64,000 nucleotides of DNA, taken from the NCBI RefSeq assembly GCF_021155775.2, contig NC_060235.2, forward strand, positions 4,657,521 to 4,721,520, in the 5' to 3' direction. The notes below the pieces were generated by a model. It saw only the letters and a program-made list of their open reading frames with translations, was not told the origin of the DNA and searched no databases. Positions within the stretch are counted from its first letter, which is position 1, and each line of letters starts with the position of its first letter. The stretch comes from Neodiprion pinetum (Eukaryota > Arthropoda > Insecta > Hymenoptera > Diprionidae). The translations under genes and the position numbers were made by a program. Below, piece after piece: positions 24,077 through 37,017 of the stretch.

Positions 24077-24618
24077 GCAACCGTCGTAGAGTAACGCCAT
24101 CCATGATCGTGGCAAAAATGGAGAGAAATATAGAAATGAAAAAGCTCGATGGTTTTCCCTCTATACGTGGGCCACTTACAAGATACCGAGATCTCTAGAA
24201 TTAATCATACCCTTGTACGTTATATGATTCCACCGTTACTTTTTCACTATTTATTATACAGACGTAGCCATGTTATTCGGGCAAAATTGTTACATTAATT
24301 TAACACATCTATACCGAGTTTTATGTTACATTTCCTCGACGTGTAAGATAATACGACCTGGGTAGGATAGGTTATACGCTATACGCCTGTTGTAAACAGT
24401 ACATAATTCGGTTACGCAACCGAAAAAGAGAGTTTCGTTAGATAACACGGCAATAAATACGAAGGTATTCGCTGTTCTGTGAATCTAACAGATTTCGGTA
24501 TTTCTTTTCTCATTCCTCCTCTCCTAACGTTGTTGGATATTCTTCATTTCTTTACTACTCCTTCATATTCCTTTATTCGCCCATATTTATCGGTTGTAAA
24601 TTATACATGTATATAATA

Positions 24619-25573
24619 GGGTAAGCCAAAAAAACTAACCCATCGAATCTATGGTCTTGAAAGAACCCGTTTACTGAGACAAAAAAATTCTCCCGTTGGG
24701 AAAAATTTTTAGCTCAATTTTAAAAGGTGTCTCTGGTCGTTTGAAATTTCCCATTTAAAGAACACGGAAAAAATGTTTTTTTCGTTAAAAATACTACAAC
24801 TTTTCAATCGTTTGAGGTAAAAAAATTTTCAAGGCATATTCTTGTAGGGCATTATATTCTTTGAAAAAAGACCCTCGAGTTGATTTTCTAGACTCAAAAA
24901 TTCGCATACTTATGGGCCGTGAAAGACGAAGAAAAGGAGAAATATGCAGTTTTTTGGCTCTATGATTGGAAATATCCATACTATATGAAAAAACTTAAAC
25001 TATAATGAAATAAGGTGTGCGAAAGATGTTGTTCATAAACTAGATTCGTCAAAGGACTAGAGTTTTAACTCATTTATTTATTTGTTATCGCACTTTTAAA
25101 TATTAATATTCTTTTTAATTGTTGATAAAACTTTGTTACAATCAGGATATTGCTGGCGATGTTATTGCACTACTTGCAAAATAAATTGTTTTTCTTCTTC
25201 ATATTTCGTTAAAGTTCGATTATAATTTTGTATTAACGCTGTACTGCATATTTCCGTTTTTCTGCGGCTTTCAGGGCCCGTAATTATACGAATACAGAGT
25301 CTAAAAAATCAACTCCAGGGTATTTTTTTAGAGAATTTAATGCCCTGCGAGAATATGCTTGGAAAAATTTTTCAATTCAAACGGTTCAACAGTTACGGCA
25401 TTTTTAATGAAAAAAAACATTTTTTCCGTGTTCTTTAAATGGGAAATTTCAAATGACCAGGGACACCTTTTAAAATTGAGCTAAAAATTTTTCCAAACGG
25501 GAGAATTTTTTCCTCAGTAAATAAGGTCCGTTTAAGATCGTAGATTCGATAGGTTAGTTTTTTTGACTCATCG
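24619..25573. mobile_element. foldback DNA element with about 330-bp terminal inverted repeats
   Basis: Left arm 24619-24950 starts GGGTAAGCCAAAAAAACTAA. Right arm 25243-25573, reversed, starts CGATGAGTCAAAAAAACTAA. The arms stay alignable to a shared GAAATATGCAGT about 330 bp in. The loop (24951-25242) is AT-rich and non-coding. Both flanks carry TAATA, which fits a TA or a 5-bp target duplication. No transposase is present. A transcript through it would form a long, nearly complete hairpin. Confidence 0.85.
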
Positions 25574-26014
25574 TAATATATAAGTATAATAGTTTATTTT
25601 CTGTACTCGACTTTTCTGTATTATCTTGTTTCTTTTTATTTACCTCCTTTTATTTTCAACAACCAATTTTCCACACGGAATCAAAATCTGTAATTTAACG
25701 TTACATACGATATAAATATTCTCATGAATATATGATTTTATAAAAACAATCGGGAATAATTCGATCTATTTACAGAGTCTCGTCAATTAGCCCTCTTCAA
25801 TTATAATTTACATAGAATATATTATGGCGTACATAATATACAGGCGGATTTGATACGGGGTGAGCTCAGTGGCAATTTGTTACAGCTTCAGTATTACCTG
25901 TGCATTATATTTTGTGTACTACGTCTGTTCGTTTATGTATAATGTATATACATAATACATGAAACGGAATTAATGCAAAACTGTACAGAAGCGAATTAGC
26001 GATGGTGCGTTATA

Positions 26015-26690
26015 CAGGGTGTCCCATCCAAGTTGACACGGCAGAATATCCCGGGAGCAACGCGTTTGAGAGAAATGTGTTCGAAAGAAAAGTTTCGCGA
26101 TGCACTTTGATATCGTACTTTTGATTCGGTGGACGTTTGCAAGGTCGTTTGAAGGTTAACGTTGCTCTTTTAAACGGTAACGTGGACTTTTTTTTTTTTT
26201 TTAAACAGATTTTTATTACACGCGAAAAAAATAATCGACGTTTACTTCATTCCGTTTCTTCTCACAAGTCCTGATTTCTTTCTTTACGGGGCTACCTCGA
26301 AGAAAAAGTTTATACAGCGTGGTATCCGACTAATCCGGATGATACGAAGGAGCGAATCAAAAAATTCTTGCGGAAACATCGATAGAGGACATTTACCACG
26401 ATTTCGTGCATCTTTTGCGAAGCAAGTGCGTCGAAGTTAACGGGCGTAGTTTTGAGCGTCTATTGAAGGAAATGTTTTTCTCAATTCACCGTCTCATTAA
26501 GTACCTTTATCAATTTTCAGATATCTCGAAAAATTCATGTCGTGGAAAAATCAGTTCAAAATAAAAGATTTCAATTTTTTTTTCGCAGAATTCAAATCTT
26601 CGAACCAAGAATCTTTTGTTGCAAACATATTTCTCTCGAATGAGTTGTTCGCGAGATATTCCGCTATGTCGACTCAAATGAGACACCCTG
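26015..26690 (+). mobile_element. defective mariner-type transposon
   Basis: Ends CAGGGTGTCCCATCCAAGTT and, reversed, CAGGGTGTCTCATTTGAGTC, flanked by TA on both sides. Terminal inverted repeats remain alignable for about 80 bp. At 676 bp it is about half the size of an autonomous Tc1/mariner element; the middle of the transposase gene is missing and a C-terminal remnant survives at 26267-26470. Strand is that of the remnant. Confidence 0.85.
26267..26470 (+). pseudogene. transposase C-terminal remnant (Tc1/mariner superfamily)
   Basis: Read across frames, the remnant shows SPDFFLYG, then GYLEEKVYTAWYP, then DTKERIKKFLR, then EDIYHDFVHLLRSKCVEVNG. This matches the order of the usual C-terminal end of Tc1/mariner-type transposases, around the SPDL-x-FFLWGYLK motif and the helix that follows. 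At least two frameshifts and a stop interrupt it, and the catalytic domain upstream is deleted. It cannot encode an active enzyme. Confidence 0.8.
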
Positions 26691-29600
26691 TATACACTGT
26701 ATTATGTACGGTATACAGTTTAGTAAATAGCGGACAGATGCGAAGTCATTCAAGTGAAATAAGAATTTTTACAAGAAAATCCGCAGCGCTGTTCTTTTTG
26801 TTTGATCTTTTTTTTTTATTTATTTTTTTTTTTTTCATCACAATAAGCGATACGCCAATCGTAAAATCGAGATTCGTCCGTCATTTTTTTGTTTTTCCTC
26901 TTCTATCAATTAACGATGTTTACATTCGTTCGATTAACGAGTCGCCTTGCACGTTTCGCAGACTTTTTCCCAATCCGCGTTATAGATTCGCGAAATTCAA
27001 TATTCGAGTATAATTGTATAATATGTATACAATGCTCGGAGTGAAATGAAATGTTGTGTAATTAGAAAGATAACAAAAAAGTTATGTAAATGCGTATGCG
27101 TATCTTTTCACATTTCAAACTCCAAGTTTCTCTGACGTAAATACGTTCGCTTAAACATCACCAGATCTAACGAACCGATTTTGATTGTCTTTTTTTCCGT
27201 TTGCAGGTCAAACGTCCGGCAAAATTTCACGCTATATTTAGTTACAACAAGATCGATATTAGTTTCTTTTTTTCACACATATTTCGATATTTGCAAATCA
27301 ACTCGGAACGGGATCAACGCTCTCAAATGAGAACGCTGACCGAACTCTGACGAATAGAGGTTAGGTCAGTTTTTAGATTAGGTCAGATATTATCAATCTT
27401 TATTCAAACATTATCAACTCTGAGCAATATTCTTCTATATGAATAGAATTTTCGTTATATTGCACGGATTTTCGACGCGGATATATACTTTATACTATTT
27501 ATTGTAATTTTTGAATTTGAGAAAGAATGGTAAAATAAAAATGGCAAAATTCCAAAACTTACGTAATATCGTATCGCACAGTTACGCTATTTTTAATTAA
27601 ACCGCGAGGTTTTAGCGACTAGCTCGTTAATGAGTTAAAATTTTTACACACACGCGCATAAACGTACATTAACAATTGCAAATTACAGGTGTATACATGT
27701 TCTTATGCATTTTTTTTTATACTTACGTATACTCCCTGACACTTGTTCAAACATATGCTAAAAAGATCCATTCCTCACGTCGAGGTTGTGTAACACATTT
27801 CCACCACAGACAAACCTTTCACCGTTGCAACCTGCTAACCGTACTGTAATCGTGTTATATCCGTGCACGTATATACAAAACACTCGTACGGCATTTTATT
27901 TATACTTCACTGACACCCTGTACTTTTTACCGAATCTAACATTGCCTCGAGTAAAGCTGCGTGGATATTATACAGCGTATAACGTAGCAAGGGATTTGAT
28001 CGAACGCCAAGTTTGTTCAAGAAATCTGACTTTCCTTCTCTATTTTATTTTCTTTTCTTTTTTTTTTCATCTCAAGTTGGAATTTTTCTCTCGATGTTAA
28101 AAAAACGTCAGTCTCAATTTATTTCAACTCCTGTTACCTTTGTACCCAATTTCTCCAATAACTTCAATTGCAATTGATTTAAAAATCTTATATTTCATTT
28201 ACAATTTCGATTCTTGATATTTTTAAAAAATTTCAGTTTAAATTCTTTCAGTTTTTTTTTTTTTTTTTTTTTTTTTTCCCCCGCAATTCGTTAATTCCGT
28301 TCATTCAAGTTTCACCATCTTCAATTTCAATTGCAAATCCGATTCATTACGATTCCGACTATTCTAAATTCAATTTCAATCGTTCGATATCAGTTTTCTT
28401 GTTTTTTTTTTTTTTTTTTACCTCTACAACTAAAAACACATCACCTTCAAAAAAATACCTTATCCCAAACACACGATTATATTGTTGATCTTTTTCCATC
28501 CCCACAATTTTGGAATTCAATTTTCCTTCACCTTACGAGTTTCCTCGTTTTACCTTTTCATACCCGTCGCTACAACCGCCGGCATAAAACTATTCATTGC
28601 GTACAGTGGCGTTGCATGCATTGCATACCCGCGCACACGCATCTACGTATACTTATCATACATATATACCTAAATATATACATATATATATATATATATG
28701 TTTATACATATAATAAATTACACGCGTAGAGTTTATGTATATGTATACATACGTATAGGCGATGTATGGAATTGCATAAAACCGCTGGCGGATTCGTTGA
28801 CCCGAGTTATACGTTACGTAAGTCGCGTCTAGAGCCGGCATTTAGCTGGCTAGAGATAGTCACAGTCGTGGTTGTAGTATCGCTGATAAGGAATATTACA
28901 CTACGCCTAGTTTATTGTTTATAATCGTTGCAATGACGATGGGAAAACGGATCTAGAATCACGCGTTGCGAATTACAACTCCCTTAAAATCCTTATCTTT
29001 TCTACGTATACGTATACTTGCATATATTGTATACGATGCGTACGTTATATCGCGTGTACTAGCCGCAAAGTCTATTCTTTTTACATCTATAATTATAGAC
29101 GTAAAAATTGCGATCTCGATATTTCTTTGTATAATTAATCATGTTACGGTACGTGCGATAGGCTGCTTCTTTTTTTCAATAATTTTATTCCCTCGTACGC
29201 ACATACGTATCGAAGAAATCGACAATTTTTTATTTATTTTCTTATTTTTTTTCAATATTCGAGTAAAAAATAATTTTTCCATACGACGGTGGGGGGGGAG
29301 GGAAAAAAATACCGCCAAAGTTTGAGCGTTTGATATTAACATTCAGCGGGGCATCGACGCGATTTTTTATTTTTCTTTCGACTAGCGTGGTAAATTTTTG
29401 TATTTCTTCATTTTCGCTCCAAACTTTGGAATTTTTATTACCCGTCAACGCATTACTGTAGGACTGATAAGATCGTGACGAATTTTTGTTGTCGACAAGG
29501 AACCTTAAATAGCTATCGAAAAAGTAGACTTGTCACAAAATTGATAAGAGAACTTGTTTGTCGGGCGTTCAACTCCCTAAAAAAAAAAAAAAAAAATACG

Positions 29601-31130
29601 TTCCGGTCTTGTCGGTCCTACAGTAATGTGTTGGCGAGGTATAAAATTCCAAAGTTTAAAATTAAAAGAAAACTATTCCATGTTATTCAAACAGGGGAAA
29701 TAGAAAATCACGATGATGCATCTTTCAACATTTTTTAATTTTTTTTATCCGTCACTTGCAACAACGTTTTTTACTCGACTTTTGATGAAAAAAATATTCC
29801 ATTTTTCTTGTTCAGTCATAATGTTCGTAATTTTCTTTCAAATTCAAAAATTCACGCTCGCCTGTATTCACGATCTTATTTGTTGATCCACCTTCTCAAA
29901 GTTACCTTTATTATAATTCCGCGAACATTGTTCGAACGTTTTCCTTCGCTCACCGTTATTTGTTCATCGTTGTTCACGTTTCATTCTTTTATCTTAATTT
30001 GGATAAAATTTTCTGCTACAAAATTTGCCTGCACGTAATTCGCGACATGTCTCCAATAAATATGTCATAAAATATACTCCAGAGATACGTGTATAGGATT
30101 TTTTTTCTCGCGGCACGTGCAGCGTAAATAACTGGTTTAAAAATATCACCCGCCAATATATACGCGATTCTTTTCAATGTATTCACGGTACATTTACATC
30201 TACATATGCAAATAACATACCGATGCTGAATTTTCAATGTAGCTACGTAGATACGTTTATATTGCACACGTGCTTAGGTGTATTTTTATAGCACATGTAT
30301 TATACAGCTTGTGTACGCCTGTGTGTGATGTACGTAATACGCACAGCGAAGAAAAAGCAATAAGCTAATCTTGAGAGAATAAGAAAAAAAAGAAAAAACA
30401 TGCGAAGAAAAAAAGAACAGTGAACATACGGATGTTATTCACGATTACCGAAGAAATTGTTGGCATGGAGTATATTTCGTGGTGTCTGTTTTTTTTTTTT
30501 TATCTTCTTTGCTCTTTTTGCTTTTTTGTTTGGTTTTTTTTTTTTTTTTCTCAACGCGAAGACAAAAAATGAACGCCGGATTGTACAAAATGACATTCTT
30601 CGTTCATCGTTTCTATTTTCGAAGCAGCTCTCGCTGTCTCATTATGTATTCGAATAATTTTGAAACTTGATTGCTAATTATCTTATAGTTAACGAATAAT
30701 TTATTATAAATTTTTAGAAAAATACTTGGTATAACTTTGTATATTCTTCAATTTGAAAACGTCGATTTTACGTTTTGGTCATTCTCTTTTTTTTTTTTTT
30801 TTTTTTTTTCATTTACCGTGACGACTTTATTATACCTAATATAAAGTCACGTTAATAACGAATCTGTTTTACTGAAATGTTTTTTTTTTTTTTTGCTACA
30901 AGCAAAAGTTCATTTGAAATAATTAAAATTGCATTCAATTACGATTTTCTTTTTCTTCCTTTTCTCTTCTGTGTTTGCAATTCGTTTCTCCGGAGATGAA
31001 AATTGCCACCGTACAATTTTATCCATCGTAAAATATTCGAAGTAATAACTTTATCGATTACGCATTTTTATTCGTTCTCGTTGCACACGACTCTTTAATC
31101 GTAACGCGTGTACGTTACGCGTTTTTTCAC
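26691..31130. other. AT-rich non-coding stretch
   Basis: No gene recognised. Contains poly(T) runs (28251-28276, 30788-30810), (TA)n around 28683-28699, a G-rich run near 29290-29300, and a lone GACACCCTGTA at 27911-27921 that could be the end of a decayed mariner-type element. The frame at 26537-27013 starts in the mariner relic and is hydrophobic low-complexity sequence, not a gene. Confidence 0.5.
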
Positions 31131-31181
31131 GAATCACGAAATAGAGGTCAGAGTCGCGCGACGTCAGATTCGTTGGCGACA

Positions 31182-31191
31182 GCGCATGCGC
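31182..31191. promoter_or_regulatory. NRF1-like palindrome GCGCATGCGC
   Basis: An exact GCGCATGCGC palindrome, the core of the NRF1/Ewg consensus, within a locally CpG-rich segment (31100-31250) that also has GACGTCAG. It could mark a promoter or enhancer, but no transcript or exon could be tied to it. Confidence 0.3.
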
Positions 31192-31559
31192 GCAGTGTGG
31201 AAAATGCCACTTTCCACACCCTTAGGACTTAAAAGTTATATTTTCGGTACTCCGCGTACGCAAAGTATATTGTAGAATACACACCGGAATATCTCGAGGG
31301 CAGCGATGTTACAGTTTTCTTTGATCCCCCCGTGACGCACGAAGATACATAGGCGTAACGTTCGTTCATGTACGTTCATACGTATAATAGGATTCGGATT
31401 ATTAATTTTCTTTTGTAGAATTCGAGACCTCTGTATTATAATACGATATAAGCTGCTGCACCGAACCGCTTGTAATACCTACGACAAACGTCAAACGATG
31501 CTCCACGACTGGTCCGTTAGTACGGACGAGAGAATGGAGAAAGAATGGGATTGAAAAAG

Positions 31560-31585
31560 GGAGAGAGAGAGAGAGAGAGAGAGAG
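31560..31585 (+). repeat. (GA)n microsatellite
   Basis: About 13 GA units. Confidence 0.9.
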
Positions 31586-31592
31586 CGAACAA

Positions 31593-34231
31593 AGGAGAAC
31601 GGGTCCCCCTTTTATATTGCAAATATCATTCGGTTTGTTCGCGACATCCTCGAGGAGGAAACGACGGAACGGAACCAACACGAGTCTCTCCTCTAAGAAC
31701 ATCGTCGTAACTACGTACGTACCAAGGTATGGATCTGCATAGAAGTCCAACGCATACACCCGGCTTGTACGTGTCCAATCTAACCTCCTTTGTCACAACA
31801 TCTGGGTCGCGATGCATGATGCCGAAAACCCGATGGCCATTCAGGCTCTTCCATGCTGACCTCGATCTGTTTCATTCTCTTCTCCTCCTCCTTTTTCTTC
31901 GTCTTCTTCTTATTCTTCTCCTCATTCTTCCGATTTGTACCAACGCTATTTGGGATTTTCTTCTTTTTTTTTTTTACAATTTTTTCGTACGTTTATTTGG
32001 TGAATTCGCGCATTTCGTTAATTGTGTACGCACTTGTGTGACGCCACCTAGGGAACACGGTCCCATGGTCATAAAATTCGATTTTATTCTATTCTTCTTC
32101 TTCTCCTTCTTCTTTTTCCACTTGTTATTGATCTAGCTGACGATTAGGAATTGTTTGGAAACGATGAGCCATTCATTTGGTGATCAAACGAATAATTCTA
32201 AACCCTTAACATTGATTCTCGGTCATTTCTGTATTGACTTATTTCCCACAGTAGCGCTCAAAACTATTTCGACAAGATGAAATTCGTTATTATTATCACC
32301 CGTAATTCGTCTCATTGTTCTCTTTATTTTATCAACGTTATTTCACTAGCGAAGGAGAATTAACTTTCTACAATTATGTAAAACATTGAATTCCTTTCGA
32401 TGAACAATATTTTTCATCTTTATTTCGTATATAATTTTGTTCGTAATTAATCCAATTTCCATCCTTGTCAAAGTACTTCTCAGTCCTACTGTACCTTGTA
32501 ATTACATTTTCACTGATTTTCTAACGTACCGAACGATATTCAATATTCCCTTGAATATCTAATGATTTCCTAGAGTTCCAGGTAATTTTCACTAATTTCT
32601 ATACCGACTTGTTACACCTTGTCATGAGATTTGTACTTTTACCTTGGTCGTCCAATGATTTGCTGCTCTCTAAATTTGACATCGGTGAAAATTCACTCAT
32701 TCCCAGTTATAAGTATACCATTTGAAAAAGGGTTGATTTTCTTCCAGGCTATACTTACAACTGATTCATCTTTAGGAAGTATCACAAAAAATCACTGGTT
32801 ATAATCTAGAACCCTAGAAAATCACTTGAAATCACTTGTTTAACTTCGAATAAACAAAACCACACGATGATAAGACGGAACGCTAATAACAAATGGAAAG
32901 CGCACTAACTATCCTTATTATTATTATTACTATTATTAATATATTCCTTTCCTTGGTTAGAAATCGATGAAAAGAATTGAAAATGAAACAGCGATCTCGT
33001 GTTGCTCTCTTTGTTCGTTGTAATATTCTCGCACTCTTCGTCCATCGCCCTCGAATACATGTAACATTCAGGCATCAAGAGAGTGTCAATTAGCTTTCAG
33101 TTCGAATTCCCAACAGAGGGGGTTGCAGGAATGCCTTTTTTGTTTTTGAGTTTATCGCGTACACGATTCACTCGCACAAGTTGCACTCTTCTGCAGATGT
33201 AGTTGAAAGTGATACGTTTGAAATATTGATTCCTTGGCCGTTTGATCGCATTTTTATTACGTACCGCGGCCACTGAAAGGATCGTGCTTCCTCGTATACG
33301 TTTACAATCTCGCGTTGATGCGAGAAAACTGTAAAAAAACAATTCCATTTTTTATCAAAAACGTGCCAAGTATCGAAGGTTTTTGCAAAATTCACTGTAA
33401 AAGCTTCGTAGCCTGTAATATACGTGATATAATTTGAATGAAAAAATACAAACAGCATGATAAATCAGTAAGCTACCTTTCGAGCGAAATCAATCACTTG
33501 TCGAAAGGATTTTGACAGCTTTTTTGGTACGAACGAACCTTTTGGGAAATCAAATTTTTCAGAAAACTTGCCATTTTATATTTTAACATAAATTGCAGGT
33601 CACGAAGTTCAAAGTATCGCCTTCAAACACGAATTGACAAAAATCTTCGTAAAGACCAAGAGTGCGTAAATAGAAAGATTTTTATACGACCACTTTTTTG
33701 GACTTTTTTGATGATCAAAAATCAAGCTGTACTCGTCTCTTTGATCGATCCTTCCGAAGCGATCATTCATGCGTGATTTCTTTGCTCTCGAGCTGCAGAA
33801 CGAAATCTCGAGTTCTTGACCCGTCGATGTGATTCCCTGCAGCTCAAATGAGGGCCATCACACTCAAGGAGTCAAGGGTTTCGGCTCGTTTGAGTGCGTG
33901 CTCGAGCGTATTGGGACTGCGTAAGAGGGGAAAAAATAAAGGAGCCAAGAACCAACAGAGGAAAAAAAGATACATCGAAGTTTGACGATTTTCGAACTTC
34001 AAGTCGTCTCTTCTGTACCTAGTCGAACCTCCAATCGACTAAAAACGCTCTTTCTTCATACTTTGTACTCTGCCAATGTTTATTCCTGCATAGAGAACGA
34101 TCGAGTCCTTCGCACACAAGCTTGCGACATTTATTTATCGACGATGATTGCACGAAAAGGTATTTTTTCGATTGCCTTCATTCGTTGATCGTCTCTTCAT
34201 TCTTTTACCGAGACCGCCGCAAACACGTTCA
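31593..34231. other. non-coding stretch, no gene recognised
   Basis: Mixed composition. The segment 31600-31870 is GC-richer and open in two minus-strand frames without a recognisable domain. 31865-31935 and 32090-32125 are CTT/TCC-rich. A CTCF-like core lies at 32041-32050. The rest is AT-rich with no repeat family seen. Confidence 0.45.
32041..32050 (-). promoter_or_regulatory. CTCF-like core motif
   Basis: The minus strand reads TAGGTGGCGT, close to the insect CTCF core. Short motif; candidate only. Confidence 0.25.
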
Positions 34232-34234
34232 CGT

Positions 34235-34828
34235 TTTAAAGGCTGGGGGAAGAACATGAAAAGCCTTGGAGCAATTTGAGTTTGACGGCTTTATTGTTTA
34301 TAGTTTCAACAACATTTTAGAATTTTTTCATTGAAGTTAATAACAAAATGGTGGAATGTCGCATACAAATAGCAAACGACTTCGAACTCGAGGGCTTTTG
34401 CGATGTCGCATCTCCTGACATAACTGTCCAACTTTTAAGAAATAAAAATAATTTTTTCCGTCAGGAACTTCTTCTCGGGTTAGATCTCGTAGATCTACGT
34501 TTAAAAAAAAAAATCTCATACATACGATTCGTCCAAAATATTGTTAAAAAAAATTGTGGGTACCAAATTCAAAAATCTAACCACCAGCTCAAATCGATAA
34601 GCAGGTTTCTCTTTAAAGATTATTTCAAAATTTCAAGTCGATCTGATTAAAATTTACCGAGGAATCTGCGCCACTGGATTGAAAACGTGGTTGTTCGCTA
34701 ATTACATGCGTCGTGTCGTCATTTCGTTATTAATTTCAATGAAAAAATTCTAAAATCTTGTTGAAACTATAAATAACGATGCCTCAAAGACTCAAATTGC
34801 TCAGTGCTTTCATTTTCTTACCGTCAAA
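34235..34828. mobile_element. foldback element, about 590 bp
   Basis: Arms of roughly 130 bp: left GAGCAATTTGAG, TTTATAGTTTCAACAA, TTTTAGAATTTTTTCATTGA, with the reverse complement of the same blocks ending near 34828. The interior is unique and has no transposase. Exact ends and target duplication could not be fixed. The open frame 34348-34650 is internal to the element. Confidence 0.7.
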
Positions 34829-35193
34829 GCTTTGATCCTCCCCCCCCTTAATGTATGTTTTGCGGGCTGTTGCACATCGCGACTTTGAAACGCGCAATAA
34901 ATATCGTTGTACAGGCATCGAGACTGCGTAGTGGAAAAGAGAGTTTTACCAAGTTTCATTCAACACCTTGTACGGATTGTACTCGGACGTACAAGGATGC
35001 TTCCCTGATCGAGAGTCCGAAACCAAGTGCGTAAGAGCTTAAGGAGGTTACTCATTGCGAGATGTTGCCAGAATTCACGATTGTTTCACGAATTTCAGGA
35101 AAATTACTTTGTCACTACATCCAATTAAAAACAAACTCATTACGTCGCAGTTGACGAATCTTATCAACTTCCCTAGAACTTTCGAAAGCTTTG

Positions 35194-35588
35194 CATTGAT
35201 AGAAGTTTTTAGTTCCGGTTACCGCTCAGTTCTTAACTATTTTTATTTTTTACCACAATCGAAAAATATACATAGTTCTAGGTAGAAAATGAAAATTAGT
35301 TTTTTAGCTGTTTTGTAACTATTCTTTCTCATTACGATCACTGTTGCGAAAATTTAACGCTTGTGCAACGATAAATTGACGTTAAAGCCTTGTTTGACCA
35401 AAAAAGTAGAGACAACCGAACAAACTGATTTTGCGTTGCAATTACCAAAAAAAGATCGACGATAGCGCAAAATGGTTAGGCGTAGCTCGTTTTTCGTAAT
35501 TCCAACAATATTCAAACAGTTTTTTTTAACGATATCTGTTTTCCTCAATTTCTTCTAGTTACTGTAACAAATGAAATTTTTCTCAGTG
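35194..35588 (+). mobile_element. CACTGAGA-family MITE, copy A
   Basis: Left end CATTGATAGAAGTTTTTAG, right end GAAATTTTTCTCAGTG, flanked by TG on both sides (35192-35193 and 35589-35590). Shares the core GGTTACCGCTCAG, ACCACAATCGAAAAATATA and AACGATAAATTGACGTTAAA with the other copies. It is 395 bp with no coding capacity and has an internal deletion relative to copy B. Confidence 0.85.
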
Positions 35589-36240
35589 TGCAAAGTTTTA
35601 ATATGCTCGTTGTACTTGCTGTGATTTTTTCGAAAATTTCATCATCGTTTTTAACAATGATTCGATTTTCCAGATTAAAAAATCTCGACTCCTTGATCGG
35701 AGACATTCAATTAAAGACGAGCAATCGTATTTTATGACTATGACGAACCCCCTAAATGGAGAATATTTTTTTTTTTTCTCTTTCTTTATATCTACTTTTA
35801 ATTTTCTACATCGAAATAAGGAAGTCACGCTTTCCAATCGAGGACAATTTGCAGTTCAAGGAAATCGGCGAACTCCTTCACTAATTCTATGGCTGTTACA
35901 GAACCGCGAGCTTATAACGCGTTCGGGTAAAGCTAACAAAAACGAGAAACGTGTCGCCTCGCCGTATACGGTGTTTGGTAATCCGATTCCACAACGGCAG
36001 AGCGAGTGGTCGGTGTTATCCATACGCAGAATTGCCTAATAACTTAATTACTTTGAGTAATTAACAGAAGCTGCGGAGTCGGTAAGCCACGGCGCAGAGG
36101 AATATTCGATTGGGAATTCCTGAACTCAACCGCATTATGTGTAAAGGCAAGGAGAAGCTGCAGTTAAATGGGATATCGTAGCGAAAGCTTTTGCCGATTT
36201 TCAATCAATTTTTGTACGATCGTCGTCTCGTCGATTTTTA
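35589..36240. other. non-coding stretch between two repeats
   Basis: No feature recognised apart from a poly(T) run at 35767-35780. Confidence 0.5.
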
Positions 36241-36244
36241 TTGA

Positions 36245-37017
36245 ATATATTATTAGTAGAATTTGATTTTTCTGGAACGGTTTGACACTCTGCGTGCAAT
36301 TTTTAGATTTTTTTAAATCCAAAATCTCACGGTATCGGTAGAAGATCATTGAAAATCGGTAGGAGAAATCGTTTGTAAAAGTATTGTCAGAATTTGGAAT
36401 ATTGTTCATTCTAAATAAAAATAAATCCTTGTCGCATTTTGATGTAAATTCCATCGGTATAATATCAAACCGCAAATTTCTCATTCGATTTTCAACCGAT
36501 CTCCAAGTGAGAATATTATTAAATATTTACTGAACTTATTGTTAAAATTCGAATTTTCCAAAATGGCTGAAACTCTACTTGCAATTTTTTAATTGTATCG
36601 GTACAAGATGATCAGAAATCGGTACAATAAATCGTTTGTACGAATAACGTAACATCGAAGGTAATATTATTCGAAATAAGAGACTAATCCTTGTAGGTAT
36701 TACGTTGACATAAATTCTATCGGTATAATTTCAAAGTGCCGATTTCCAGCCGCTCAGCAGGTTAAAATATTATTAAATACTTAATTAAACTTATTACTAG
36801 AATTCAAATTTTCTACAATCATTGAAACTCTGCGTGCAGTTTCTCGATTTCCAGAGAACAAAAATCTCGTTATCGTTACAACATGATGAGAAATCGGTAC
36901 AATAAATCGTTTGCGCGAATAATATCATTCGAAATAAAAAATGTCGATATAAATTCTATGCTTATAATGTCAAACCACCGATTTCGAATTTGATTTCCAA
37001 CCGATTTCCAGGTGAGA
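36245..37017. repeat. tandem array, period about 270 bp, three copies
   Basis: The anchor AAATCGGTA, then a few bases and AAATCGTTTG, recurs at 36353, 36616 and 36891 (spacings 263 and 275). Other shared blocks are GAAACTCTGCGTGCA, TAAATTCTATCGGTATAAT and a unit end of the CCGATTTCCAGGTGAGAATA type. Copies are substantially diverged. Non-coding. Confidence 0.85.

Noticed and set aside
26537..27013. 158-codon plus-strand frame
   Set aside because: Starts inside the mariner relic and continues into T-rich low-complexity DNA; no domain.
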